Position numbers and translations under genes: made by a program. The notes below the pieces were generated by a model, which was not told the DNA's origin, did not search any database, and saw only the letters and a list, made by a program, of their open reading frames with translations. A DNA stretch of 64,000 nucleotides from Ashinkailepas kermadecensis (Eukaryota > Arthropoda > Thecostraca > Neolepadidae): positions 1-64,000 of the forward strand of contig JAOTOM010002665.1 in the NCBI GenBank assembly GCA_034440615.1, written 5' to 3'. Below, in pieces: positions 1 to 11,693 of this stretch (its first letter is position 1; each line of letters opens with the position of its first letter).

Positions 1-110
1 GATGCGCTTTCTGCGCTGGAGAAGGCTGCGGACGCAAACGCCTCTTATGAAGATGAACAGACCGCCTGCCACAGATCGGCGGGCGAGCGCTCAGTCACAT
101 TGACAGGCAG
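1..110 (+). CDS. Partial upstream exon, probably of the IQ-motif gene
   Basis: Frame 1 is open from the first base and reads as ordinary acidic coding sequence (DALSALEKAADANASYEDEQ...). A GT donor follows ...GGCAG at 110, leaving a two-base remainder (AG). The next candidate acceptor is the CAG ending at 1187. It would supply C to complete a serine codon and enter the frame of the IQ-motif exon, so the phases agree. Open frame, composition and phase are seen; membership in the same gene is inferred. The 5' part of the gene lies outside the window. The intron, about 1.08 kb, shows no recognisable content. Confidence 0.35.
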
Positions 111-1187
111 GTCCAAAACCTCCTCAGCCTGGATAGGGAGGTGGCACCTCTCCGCACGCAGGGGAATTCAGGATCGCCCCACAGACAGGGATGCTCAGCA
201 ATCCTTCGCAGTCAGAGGCCAAATAACCAGCCGCATAGCCACACAGGCTCAACAGCTTCCGACGGTCGAGGTCTACATAAACTCCCCCGTCCGAGGTCAA
301 ATATACTTAGCCACAGTCAGAGGTCCAGCAGCCTCGCACAATGAGACGCCCAAGAGTACAAGAGAGAGAATGTGCCGGGGTGTCATCTATGGCTGACTCG
401 GACTGGTAGTTGACGTCGGGCACCCATGGTTGGCTTGGATTGGTAGCTGACGTCAACCATCGAGACCTGTCATCAAAGACCTGTTCTCTTCTTTCCAATA
501 TTAATCCAGATTATACATGTATTAGTCTGCCGGCGATGATACTTGCTACAGGAGTTAAATTGTACCGCTCCTTTACACTTCTCATGGGTGGGATCATCAT
601 TTCAAAACATGGTAGTGTTGGAAAGGTACCTTCGGCTGAAAATCTTGTTGAGTGGGGTGCACTGGAAGCACCACACTAAAGCCTTTTCTTCCGAGGGTGC
701 GCCTATTACTTCTAACACAAATTTATTTGAACAGGGGGAGAGGGAGGAGGTGGGATACACTCCAAGCCTTCAAGGAAGGACACCTTTTCCTGGCCCGAGG
801 GGCTGCACCTTTCATGTGGGGGCACATGTCTCCAGTGTTCTCTGTATCCATTCGTACTATACGTGACACTGTAATTCAGCCAACTCGGTGGCTGCTGTGA
901 ATGGTGAATCTGATTCACAGCATCACAGCAAACACGCACTCCGAAGCCATTCTCATTTTTAATTACACGCTGACTCCGGCAGTCGAAATGGAAATACAGC
1001 CGTTGTTATTGCAAACACAGCCGTGTGGATCACGCAACAAACCTACGTCTTCCTCTCGGTGCCTGGTGCACAGCGTACACAGATGTCTGCAATGTGTGTG
1101 CCGTGCACCCATGTCCGCCACGCCTGCACTACAAACCAGGGTCTGACCGTGGTGGCTTGGTGTGCCCTGGGACGACGCCACCGCCAG

Positions 1188-4100
1188 CGATGAGCAGATG
1201 CTGCTGGGCGCGCTGAGCGCCACCGCAGCCGGTGCCGTCACTGTCGGTGCCGTCGCCGGCGCGTTGAAGGCGGCAGAACACCGTGACGGTGACTTCCGAC
1301 GGGACGAGGCGGCGGCGGCGACGGCTTCGGGGTGAGCCCGTCGCATACAGTGACCGCCCAGAGACAGACGGCGGCAGCGTGGCGGCAGACGACAGCCGCC
1401 CTGCCGCCGGGCATGCGATGACGTCGACTGGTGGCGACCTGAGAGCAGCTTTGGATCACGGAGAAGCGGCAGTGAGTGGTGAAGAGCAGCGCGATCAGCC
1501 GCGTCCCAGTCCAGGTGGTGGCGACAAAGCTGAATCGTCGGAGCTTCAGACGTCCGACGGAACAGGTGAATCAACTCATGACGCAATGCGGGCAGAACTG
1601 AAAGAGCACAGGTCAGGATACAGCTCGAGCGCACGAGCTGTGGAGTCTCCAGATTCGCATGGAAGCTTGCATTCGCCAGGCGGCAACGGACAGATCGCCC
1701 TTCCCATAAATGACGTTCGAACGTCCTCACCCACTGCACCCGACACAGACGTAGCTGCTCCTAGTGGGGAAAACAAAGAAGCCGACCATCATGGAGTCGA
1801 GTCTCGAGCGGAAAACTATCGGACAGATGGATCTCCGGCAATCGATGCTGGGGAAGTCGAGTCTCCGGCACAAGAGTCTCGAATGGAAGGGTCTCGGACA
1901 GACGTGCGTTGGGACGACAAGTCGCAGGCGGTAGCATCTCCGTCAGCCTCCGGGGACATCGAGCTTGCTCACGTCGAGGAAGATTCTCCGGTACAGACGT
2001 CGGCGCAAATCGAGAAAAGTTATCGTCCGCAGTCCCAGTCTGCTGTCACAGACAGACCCCAGTCAGGGTCGGTCGAGAAAGGTGGCATGGAAGTTCAGCA
2101 AGATGATGCTTCGCCCCGCCCCGAGTCCATTTCTGCGGAAGAACTACCTCGAAGTGAGTCTGGGAAAGCCGCAAATGGCTTCCGTGGTAAATCTGCTATC
2201 GATGAAACTTACCTTGCGCAATATTCTAAAGCAGATGAAGAATCAGAACTTCGAGCAACAGTGAGCGATGTTCCTTCTAAGTCCCTTGTCGGAGACGAGG
2301 ATTCTCCTGCTCAGTCTGCAGCTGAAAATATTTTGGAACCAAGTCTATCACATAGTGATGCGCTACTCGCATCAAGTGAAAAGGGGTCATACATCGAATC
2401 TACCAAGGATAAGGAATCCATGGCTCATTCAGCCGATGCAAAATACGAATCTCATGATCAATCTCCTACGAGGAGCGCAAGATATGGTACAGAGTCTGAT
2501 GATCTCAAAGCTTCCTCTTCATCTGCGTCAGTAGAACTAGACAAGATCGCCCAGGGCCAGTCGAACACCTTTGCAGATAGTGGCAACGGAAAGTCTCAAA
2601 GTGCAGATGGTGATTCACAAGTGCAAGACGCATCTGTTTCTGACTCCAGATCTGAGCACACCAAGCCTGCTGAGGATGCACTTGAGGAGTCAAGAACGGA
2701 AATCGTGTTAGATCACCCAGAAACAGGCGACGGCCGTGAGACGCAGGACGAATCGCCAGAGATAGCTTCGGATCGCCAGAAGCAAAGCCCAATAGCATAT
2801 GTAAATGAACGCAACGAGAACAAAGTGCAACCTGACATCGCCGAATTGAAAGGAACCGAATCAAGTGAAGCCGCGGCACCAGACACAAATATGCCTGCCT
2901 CCGTCGCGGGTGACATACCGACGACTCCGCACACCCTCGATAGTCCCATTACTGTAGACACGCCACAAATTGTACCTGAGCAGCGCGAAGCCAATCAAAC
3001 AAGCCCAGACTGGCAGCGCTTGGTGGAAGGGGAAACCTGGAGTGAGTCCGGCCAGGTTAGATCAGTGTCTCAGTTCGACAACCTACCGCTGGATTACGAT
3101 AATATGGATGCGGGAAATGCGCAGGCACCACCAACCGACAGCCGTTTACAGCTTGGAGCAGCTGATGTACTGCAGGCAGGCCAAAGTGAGCTCAGTAGCA
3201 GAGCACAGTCAAGCGTCGGGGCAGTAGCCGGTTCTGTCACGGAACTGCAGGAAGGGTCGCCGCTGCAGTCACCAGTTGCTAGCGTTCACGAGGACACCAT
3301 CGCCAAGGTGGATCGATTCTCCACCGTTTCTAAGCAAAGCACTGCATCAATTGACAACATTCAGAGCAATGAAGTGAGTGCGAAGCAAATGGGGGCACAT
3401 CGTCTTTGCTCAACAACGCTGGAGAGACCGGCAGTTCAGGCACACTGCAGGCGGGCGATCGCGGTCTGGAAGATACAGATCCACAGGTGGTTTCCTCACA
3501 GGCTCCTCGTGACATTGACTCTCCCACCGCAGACAAAATAGACGCCGCTCTGGATGTGTCTGACCGCACTGAAGATATCGAGTACGATCCGCTGGCACAC
3601 ACACAGTCAGTCATCTTCCCAGATGACTTGGTGGCAGGTCGAACATCTGTGCTCTCAGAAAAGCCGAGCTCGCCTTTTCCAGACTTACAGGGAGGTGTCA
3701 AAAATACTGCCACCACGAGTGTACAGCCAGAGGGAAGTACGGACTCCACGCCCGAGGAAGCCGCGAGCCCGCGCTCCGATGAGACTGCAAGTTCGCGGTC
3801 TGAGGAAGCGGCGACCAAAATACAGGCAGGAGTTCGTGGGTGGCAGGTACGCCGAAAGATATCACAGCAAAACAGCGCGGCCACGCAAATACAAGCGGGT
3901 TTTCGTGGCTGGAAAGTACGGCGCGAGCAGAGAATGAGGCGCACGTCATCTTTGCCCAACATGTCGCAGGAAGCCACAGAACATGGCTCGAGCGGATTCA
4001 TGAATGTCGACGATCTCAAAACTCGAGCTGCATCCAAGATTCAGGCAGGCTTCCGCGGCTGGAAAACGCGTCAAGGGTTGAAAAGTGTTGCGACCGAATC

Positions 4101-5231
4101 TCAGAACGATCGCGACTACATCAGTCCGGCTACCTATATGGCACAAGCCGACGCTGAAATCAGTCCAGCTATATCGATGTCAAACGTGAGCTCTGAAGAG
4201 CAGGCTGCCGTCAAAATCCAAGCCGGATACCGCGGCTGGAAGGCGCGAAGGACGTTAAGGAGATCGATGTCTGATCCGAACAGCGAGGCACTGGTGCTCG
4301 CCAGTGGGCTGGGCCAGCGGAGTGTCGAGGAGCGGGGTTCGCAGCCCGACAATGCGCCCACGCCTCGCGACGAGGACGAGACGGCGCACTCGATCCAGTC
4401 CATTCAGTCGGAGGTGGCGAGCACTCCGCGACAGGACCAGACTCTCGTGGACTCGCCACGCTCACCCGATCCGTCGGCACTTCTCTCTGGGGAGCGGCGA
4501 CCGACCCTGCTGCGCCTTCTCCGACACCTTCGCCAAGTCACCCGGCGCATCCTGACGACGAGGTTGCTCCGCTTGACCACGCGGCGGCCACCATCCAGGC
4601 GGGATACCGAGGCTGGAAAACGAGACAAACGATGCGCAACGCGGACGGCTTACCGCGACCCGGGGAGTCAGCAAAGTCGGTGACGGACAGTGGTGCACTT
4701 CCGATCGATTTCGCCATCGTGCACCGACCGGAGGACGACTGGCTCACCCAGGACCTGCAGAAACTCGACCAAAAGAAGCAGACTGACGCCACGGACGGCC
4801 AAACGGGCGAAGAGGATGCCTCTACTGATAGCGCGTCCAGCTGGCTGACGCGCGCGCAAACGGAGATCAAGGCCAGTTTCCAGGGTCTCAGAGAAAACGT
4901 AAACGACGCGTTGAAGACAGTCGAAGACACGGCAAGGATGGTGCGGGAGAATGATGCCACGGCTGGGTCAGAAGATGCGCCAGTAGAGGTGCGCGATAAA
5001 GCGAACACAGTCGCTGATAAAGGTGGCTCGTTACCGATTTCAGCAGCTGCACCAACGCTTGGCGCTGACAACGTTGCGACGCCCGAAACAGAGACGAAGG
5101 CAGAAGTACATGCTGATTATAAAGAGACATTAGATGTTCCTGGAGGAAAAGACGGAGCCAAGAGTCCAGCAGAGCGCGAAGAAGAGGAGATTTGGGAAGA
5201 GATTCAGCGGAATATGCACTATGAAGATTAG
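1188..5231 (+). CDS. IQ-motif (calmodulin-binding) acidic protein, 3' exon, with three apparent 1-bp indels
   Basis: The exon encodes about 1347 residues if three frame changes are treated as indels. The N-terminal part has an Ala/Gly/Val/Leu-rich hydrophobic stretch (LLGALSATAAGAVTVG...), followed by about 700 residues rich in Ser, Glu, Asp and Gln, probably disordered. Five IQ motifs of the type A-A-x-K-I-Q-A-G-x-R-G-W-K-x-R lie at about 3808-3858, 3877-3930, 4027-4077, 4204-4254 and 4584-4635. Such motifs bind calmodulin or related EF-hand proteins; the neuromodulin/neurogranin/igloo type is the closest pattern I know, but orthology is not shown. The C-terminus ends EEEIWEEIQRNMHYED at the TAA/TAG stop ending at 5231. 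Reading moves from frame 1 to 2 near 1329-1332, from 2 to 1 near 3391-3395 and from 1 to 3 near 4489-4492, each at a run of four or five G. The first change could instead be a short intron (GG|GTGAGC). The start is chosen by splice phase with the upstream exon; ATG 1198 is the first in-frame methionine. Confidence 0.8.
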
Positions 5232-5362
5232 CGCTTCTCGTTCCACTAATCTGTATGCTATTCTTGTGGACTCCGTATCTTTGTGATCGCTTTGTGATCA
5301 TTGCAACGCGATGTACTGTCAGTAATTGAATTCGGAATAGTTGCTAACCTTTGTACTCCTAC

Positions 5363-5745
5363 CCGACCCTGGTTAACTTGCTATGGATGTACCATGACCC
5401 GACCCCGGTTAACTTGCTTTGAATGTGTGGGGATCCGACTCCGGTTAACTTGGTATGGATGTGCCATGACCCGACCCCAGTTAACTTGCTATGGATGTGC
5501 CATGACCCGATCCTTGTTAACTTGATATGTTTTTTTGCGCTGATGCGACCCTGGTTAACTTGCTATGGATGTGCCATGACCCGACCCCAGTTAACTTGCT
5601 ATGGATATGCCATGACCGGACCCCAGTTAACTTGCTATGGATGTGCCATGATCCGATCCTTGTTAACTTCCAATGTATGTTCGCTGATCCGGCGCTGGTT
5701 TATTTGCTATGTATGCGCTCCCACTCACCACCGATTAATTTTCGG
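5363..5745. repeat. 36-bp degenerate minisatellite
   Basis: About ten tandem units of roughly 36 bp, each containing GTTAACTTGCTATGGATG and CCATGACCCGA. It starts about 130 bp after the IQ-gene stop. Both strands are partly open, but the reading simply follows the repeat and I see no gene here. Confidence 0.85.
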
Positions 5746-6499
5746 TAGAGATTTCATGTCGCTATACAGTAAAGTGATTGTAGCGACGGACAAATGTCTC
5801 CAACGTGCAAAGTCAAGAGAGCCATGGGTGTAACCACTGGGGGAGGGGGGACACGTCCCCCAATTTCTGAAAAGTGCCGATTTGTCCCCCTCAATTTTTT
5901 TCTGTGTCACCCCCCCTCCCCCAAGTCTCAGCTACCTGAGTATGATCGCCGCAAAATTATACTTAATCATTTATACAGTGAAAACATATATGCAAGAGAA
6001 TCACCAAAATTACTAGAAACCGATCAAGCCAATCAACGGGCTTCACAGGCTAGCTGTCGTCACAAAATCTCCGAATGGTAAATCAGCAAACGTCAGAAAT
6101 TTCTCCTTCCAGGCCATTCTTGAATAACATGAACTTTGGCCATCTTGTGTTTTTGCTTCGGTGGAAAATTGTGCGTTGCCAGGAAACACATTTGCATTAT
6201 CGCAAGGCTTTATTATAGTCTTAGGTTGCATTCCCCTGCTCATATATTGATATATCTTGAACACACGTGACTCTGGGTGCCCTTGGATATCTTCAAGACC
6301 ATGGAGGGGAGTCATGGGCAGCCATAAGCAGTACGTCAAGTTAACGTCGTATTCGTATTCGTATTCAGCGACGTGTGCGCCAGAGACGTATTTGTATTGG
6401 CATCGGCATTCAGCGACGGGTTTATGATCGTTCGAATAAATTACCACAAATGCTTCTGCTTGCACTGAACTAGCTGGAAGCAACTACATAGGTCTCACA

Positions 6500-7450
6500 T
6501 TACCACCTTAACGGTCAAGGTCCAACGCAAACTGGTATATTCGGTTGCCTCCCATTTTCTTTCGTTTTCACCCAAACCTGCCCAAATCTGGTATCAAGCC
6601 ATCCATCGTGTAACATTTCAAACCGGTACATGTCAAAGACAAACTTCTAGGTCAAAGGTTAGCTTGATTTATTCGATGGCGATATTGAAGCTATATTGAC
6701 CGAACGCGAGGTTCGGTTGCTATCGCTTCAATTTCCATCAAATGGGCGTCATTCGACGTGGCTTGCTATGCGGTATCAGAACGCCAAGCAACCGAATTAT
6801 TTTGCAAGGGCAAAGGCCAGGCTGATCAACCGGTCCGCTAAATTGTCTTTCGTTTTCGCTCAAACCCATCCAAATCTGGTATCAAGCAATAACCAGTGGT
6901 GAACACTCGAGTAACATTTCAAGCCAGGACATGTCAAGGTCAAAGATTTGATCGAGTTCTTAGATGACCTCGCGTTTCGTCGCTATGGCTTCAATTTGCA
7001 GAAAATGGATGTTATTCGACGTCGCTTGTTGTGCGGTATCAGAAAGTTGATAATTCGAAATCATCTCGACGGGTCAAAATTCAAGCTGATCTCTTCGTTC
7101 GCCTCACATTTTTTTGGGGGTTTGCTTTCAAGCCTACCCAGATCCACTATCAAGCGATAGCCCTTGGTGAACCATCAAGTAACATTTTGAAACCGAGATA
7201 TATCAAGGTCAAACCTCAAGGTCAAAGGCTAGTTTGAATTTTTCGAAGTCCTCACGATTCGTCGCTATGGGTTCAATTTGCATCAAGTAGGTGTCATTTG
7301 ACGCGGCTTGTGCCGTATTATAATGCCATCAAACCGAACTAATTTCAAAGGTCAAAGGTCAAACCGATTTTTTGGTCGCCTCTTATTTTTTAGTCGCCCT
7401 AACCTACCCACATCTGGTATCAAGCAATAGCCCATGATGGAAATGTTAAA
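6500..7450. repeat. Tandem 270-290-bp repeats inside the hAT-like element
   Basis: A block containing (T)CTGGTATCAAGC, 'taacattt', 'gtcaaaggt' and a CG-rich 'attcgacgtggcttg' phrase recurs at about 6589, 6879, 7150 and 7417. This gives at least three diverged units of about 270-290 bp. No coding sequence is recognised. Confidence 0.7.
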
Positions 7451-7467
7451 AAACAAGATAAAATGCA

Positions 7468-7775
7468 ACATAACTTAACCTAACCTAGCCTAACCTACTT
7501 TTGGAGAGAAAAAAATCAAAATAATAAAATTAGACAAATGTCAAGACTTATTTTCCGAAAATTCTCAATATTACAAAATAAATCTTACCTAACCTAACCT
7601 AACCTAGCCTAGGCTGCTTTTGAAGAAAAAAACAATTTTTGTTTGAACATTTTTGTGAAAGATATTTGGGAACTTTTCGGTATTATTGTGCTTTAAGGTG
7701 GTAACAAGAACAGTTTTTACACGTATTTGCCTCCATAAAGCAAACAAATGGGTTAGGTTTTGTTAGGCTAGGTTG
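7468..7775. repeat. Interstitial CCTAA/TTAGG (arthropod telomere-like) motifs
   Basis: Short runs of CCTAA occur at about 7472-7500 and 7586-7608, and TTAGG/TTAGGCTAGG in the other sense at about 7750-7775. TTAGG is the usual arthropod telomere unit. Runs are only 3-5 units and degenerate, and they lie inside a transposon-like element, so this is not a telomere. Confidence 0.6.
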
Positions 7776-8109
7776 GTTTAGATTTTTTTAGTTCAAATCA
7801 AAATTAATCGAACAAAATTTCTTTTTTCTTCATTTCCACAGAAAATAAATGGTCCATCATCTTAGTCACCTTCATAAACATGGTATTCTGAAGATTTTTT
7901 TCCAACCTATTACTGCAAATTTACGCACTTTTGTCCGCAAAATATCATTTTTAACAATGGCACATCTCAAAACCAGACATTGAAAAAGAAGTTGCTGAAA
8001 TTCAAGGTTTTTTTGGAGGGGGGTACCCCTCTATCTTGTCGAAACTTACCGCGTCCCTGGTTTGTCCCCCCCCCAATTTCGAAACCGTGGTTACACCCAT
8101 GAAGAGAGC

Positions 8110-8882
8110 TATGTGGCGGGATGAGGGGAGTTGAAATTGGTGTACGACGTGTGTTTACCTTCTGATTGGAGCATCGAAGGAGAGCCTTTACGACGTTCAA
8201 CCGACTTCTGTCTTCGCTATCGAGTGGTTGGCAAGCCATAGGCGCATAGACGGAGTATACGCCTGCGCCGACATGACATTTTTATCTTGGCAGCTCAAAT
8301 TTCATTTTGCAGCTGTTCTTTACTTGTTTTGCAGCTACAGCTGTTCGTTCACGATCGTGCACGATTAAATGTGACCGAGGATGCACATTAAGAATGACGG
8401 CGGCGCTTTCCCCTTGATGGGCTGCAGCCTTCAGGAGGACAACTGAGCAGCCTGATCTGGACACCGTGCTGTATGATGGTGCGCGTATGGAAATGACAGT
8501 GCAATACACAGATGTAAATTATGCATTTGTGCTCCTTCACCCTGAGATGGTTACCAACGACCTACATACGTTCGAGATAAACATTAGTTTGCACGTGATA
8601 TTTCATTCAAGGAACGCAAGTAATCACAGCCTCGCACTTGTTCATGGTACAACAGCATGTAATGCCGCTGTGCTTTGCTGGGTGGATGCCAAGCAAGTCT
8701 AAGTCGCATATCTTCGCACTTATAATGATTTTGCAATGCGTCTGGACTTTCGACTTCCTGCGAATATTATATGAACAAAGCATTGCACCTGAAAAGAGTA
8801 ATGCATGACCTGTGATGACCCGCGAAGGGTCAGGAGTGGTCTGCGCTGAATCTACATTTGGTGTAAATACCGCTGCATGGCA
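8110..8882. other. No recognisable gene
   Basis: Only short ORFs without recognisable motifs. I see no splice-consistent exon, RNA gene or clear repeat. Confidence 0.5.
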
Positions 8883-9073
8883 CTCTAGCGCAGTTGCGCA
8901 GTCGGGATTTTCCTAAGGGGGCCGACCGAAAAAAAATTGAAAGAAAAGACAAAGGCTTCCGGCGAAAATTTTGGTTTTTACGTGGTGAAAACCTCGAAGT
9001 GTATCGTTTCATCCGCTTTATTTTTTTGTCTGCGCTAGGGGAGGCCTCCCTTGGCTGCGCCTCTGCTCTAGCC
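8883..9073. mobile_element. hAT-type MITE, 175 bp (8891-9065)
   Basis: Ends CAGTTGCGCAGTCGGG and (reverse complement of the right end) CAGAGGCGCAGCCAAGG form imperfect inverted repeats. Flanks CTCTAGCG (8883-8890) and CTCTAGCC (9066-9073) match at 7 of 8 positions, as an aged 8-bp target duplication would. The interior is non-coding. Confidence 0.65.
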
Positions 9074-9242
9074 CATGCGTGAGCATGCACACATGTTACA
9101 GCTCTAACCGAACCGGAGCAGGAACATCCAACTCATGATGTCGAAACGTAAAACTTCATTCATTGAGGACGCCATATGAATCATAACCAGCGACCCAGGA
9201 ATACCTCGTGAATATATGCTTTGGCACAAGGTGTATTGGTTG

Positions 9243-9398
9243 TTTGTGACTTCACGACGCACGAAGAATCGGAGGCGATATGGCGTCGCCTGCCTCTCAC
9301 CTTGATATAAAAGGCGGGCACCGCGAGAAATCGAACCCCTACCTTTAGTTTCCCATGTGCTCAGCCTACCCACTAAGCTACCAACTGGTAGCTCAGTG
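9243..9398 (-). mobile_element. tRNA-derived SINE, copy C
   Basis: The minus strand has an A-box-like TAGCTTAGTGGGTAG and a B-box-like GGTTCGATTTCTC. A downstream segment GTGAGAGGCAGGCGACGC, and then GCGTCGTGAAGTC, matches SINE copies at 32365-32513 and 48223-48445. The acceptor stem is not paired, so it is not a functional tRNA. Confidence 0.6.
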
Positions 9399-10270
9399 GC
9401 ATAGTTCACTGGCATAAGGTGCATAACTAATCACCGAAGGTGTAACGCGTACTGCTGAACATATACCAGATACGAAAAGTTTGAAAGCGCTGCGTCGTTT
9501 ATTTCTCGAAATATCTGGGGAAAACGGGATGGGGACGTTATGACATGACGTGACGTTTCATTTCATGTTTTGTTCATTGTTCATATTCATGACGTTATGG
9601 TTAGAGCCATATTCACTCGCACTACGTCCTCGCGTTTGCGGATCTTTGATGCTAATTGGATCACCATTCACGATGCTACTTACCGGGATGGATATCAGGC
9701 TGTAGTTGGTCGTGTTTGTGAAAACTGGAGAAAAGATCGAAATTTTGATTATCGAAATGCTGCTCCGGCAGAGGCACCGGTCTTAGTTATCACTAGAAAA
9801 TGTTGAACTATGCCTACCGGAAAAATGGCAGCCAAAAATGCCCCCCGGCCACTTTGTGGGCACACGAAGCTCGATGCGTCTGTGACAAGCGATTCCGAAA
9901 CTATTAACGAAAATTGGAGGCGTGTTATATTCAAGCCCTTATCTCAAGGAGTCGCGAATTTGAGTCATGAGTGGAGGTAGGAGGTGGGTCGTGGGTCCGT
10001 ATCCCCTAGTTTGGTATCCTGCTGATGCTAATTTGTCACTGTCCCCATTCAATCTAAAGATTTTCGGATAGGAGCCCGCTCCCTCTGGTTTGGCAAGATA
10101 AATATTCAGCCTGGATTATAATAATTTTGGCACCACGGGCCAGAATGACATCTCGTTCAAAGCAAACGCATTCGCCTAGCTTTTGTGAGCATCTTTCTTC
10201 TTCTGTTTGCTTCTCCCCGGGCAATGGTGTTCAGTGGTGCGATTCTGTTCAGCACACCGGGGCGATCTCA
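9399..10270. other. No recognisable gene
   Basis: Mixed-composition sequence with short ORFs only. Nothing recognised on either strand. Confidence 0.5.
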
Positions 10271-10445
10271 CCGGAGCGGTGGTGTATTGGTCGGAAGCGT
10301 GCTATCGTCACGACGACAAGCACAGTCACCGGAGCGGTGGTGTATTGGTCGGAAGCGTGCTATCGTCACGACGACAAGCACAGTCACCGGAGCGGTGGTG
10401 TATTGGTCGGAAGCGTGCTATCGTCACGACGACAAGCACAGTCAC
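10271..10445. repeat. 58-bp tandem repeat, three copies
   Basis: Three almost identical 58-bp units begin at 10271, 10329 and 10387 (CCGGAGCGGTGGTGTATTGG...). Several frames are open across it because of its GC content; no protein is recognised. Confidence 0.9.
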
Positions 10446-11459
10446 GCGACGCGGTAAAGCTGGGAGACGCCTGGCTGGTCAGCTGGGCCTTAACAAAGCA
10501 AGTTTGTACATTGCCTACACCGCCGCACACGGAACGGACGCGGTTCGCTTTCGCGTGTCCGTGCCGAAATCGTAGTCCACGCATCGTCGCGATAACAAAC
10601 GCCACTGCGCTGCACGATTACGTGCGACCGATCGCTTGCGCCAATGGTTCTGCTCATCGATTCACGCGTGCAGCGGCAGGGGGTGGCGTGGTTGGCAGAA
10701 GAGACGTCTTGGCGACCCCGTATGCACTGCGTGTCTGCTGTGTCGCGCCGACCACTCGATCCTACTGCACGGTGCCATGAAGACAGGGTGTTCAGCGACG
10801 GGTGGACTACGCACAATCACGAGCAGCACTGCGACGTTGCCCTGCGATACTGCACCAAGTAGCTCGCAGCGACAGACAGCTTCAACACCAGCCGACAGCT
10901 GGTTCTACGCGAACCATACTGGCATGCACAATGACCATATGCTATCGAAATCGGCATCCCGTCGTTTCGAATGCCACCAGATGTAAAACTCGTACATTCG
11001 CAAACGCGTCAGCCCTCAAGAAACAATGTGCGTGGCCGGGCCAGGGGTGATGGCTCTGAAGCCTTCGACCACGGAAGCTTTGGTCATGTATGCCACTAGC
11101 TGGAGCGCCATCACTGTCCCCAACTTCTTCGTTACTGTGGCTCGGCTCCACAAGTTCCGCTGGCCTAACCCCAGTCCCGAAGCACACCTACCAGGCTTTG
11201 TCGGTGACCTCCGCTGACGCCCTCCGAGCAGCTCCTCGTACTCTGTACTCTGACGTCTGTTGTCATGTCGGACAAGCAGTCAGCGTCGGGGTGCAGAAGA
11301 CGGGAGCCTTTTACGACTGGTTTATGCGTCCTGTACCACCTTCGACACGTTAGTGTGACGGAAACATAGTGTCCGCACCGCGTCGCCCCTTCCGTCACTG
11401 CCGTCACGCAGGAGCGCCAACGACACCGGTCGCACCTCCGTCCGGCATCGACGGCCAGT
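10446..11459. other. 3' side of the cystatin-like gene; nothing recognised
   Basis: The stretch downstream of the last cystatin-like exon, which is on the minus strand. It may contain its 3' UTR, but I see no clear polyadenylation signal close to the stop. The ORFs look like GC-driven shadows. Confidence 0.4.
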
Positions 11460-11693
11460 TCACACACCGCGCGCCGGCCGCGGCGCCTCCGTCTCGCAGA
11501 ACATGTCGAGCACGCGCATGCGGTCCGCCCAGCTCAGACTGGACACCCGCACGTCGCACATCGAGGTGGCAGCACCGTCGGTCGGGCCGGCGCGCGCCAG
11601 ACAGGCGGCCGCCTCCGCCGACCGGTCGCACTGGGTGTCGACGAACCGCAGCGTCAGCGAGTACAGCTCCTGCTCCACAATCTCTGACGTCTC
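11460..11693 (-). CDS. Cystatin-like gene exon 8 (end of domain 3, stop)
   Basis: The acceptor CTGCAG|GAG precedes 78 codons ending in TGA at 11460-11462. The sequence EIVEQELYSLTLRFVDTQC aligns in spacing with QVVAG..Y.LTLE...C of cystatins, but the loop is degenerate. Cysteines follow in the patterns AAACLAR, SMCDVRV and DMFCET. It joins exon 7 in phase 0. Confidence 0.75.
   Translation of the reverse strand, partial: ETSEIVEQELYSLTLRFVDTQCDRSAEAAACLARAGPTDGAATSMCDVRVSSLSWADRMRVLDMFCETEAPRPARGV

Larger units (their letters stand above)
5815..8109. mobile_element. hAT-like DNA element (5823-8101) with 8-bp target duplication
   Basis: Terminal inverted repeats CATGGGTGTAACCAC (5823-5837) and GTGGTTACACCCATG (8087-8101) match over 15 of 15 bases. 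They are flanked by a perfect 8-bp direct repeat AAGAGAGC at 5815-5822 and 8102-8109. An 8-bp duplication and CA..G termini fit the hAT superfamily. The 2279-bp interior has no transposase-like ORF, so the element is non-autonomous. G/C homopolymer runs follow both ends. The interior holds a 270-290-bp tandem repeat and CCTAA motifs, listed separately. Confidence 0.85.

Noticed and set aside
7468..7775. Telomere or chromosome end
   Set aside because: The TTAGG runs are short, degenerate, in both orientations and lie inside a transposon-like element.
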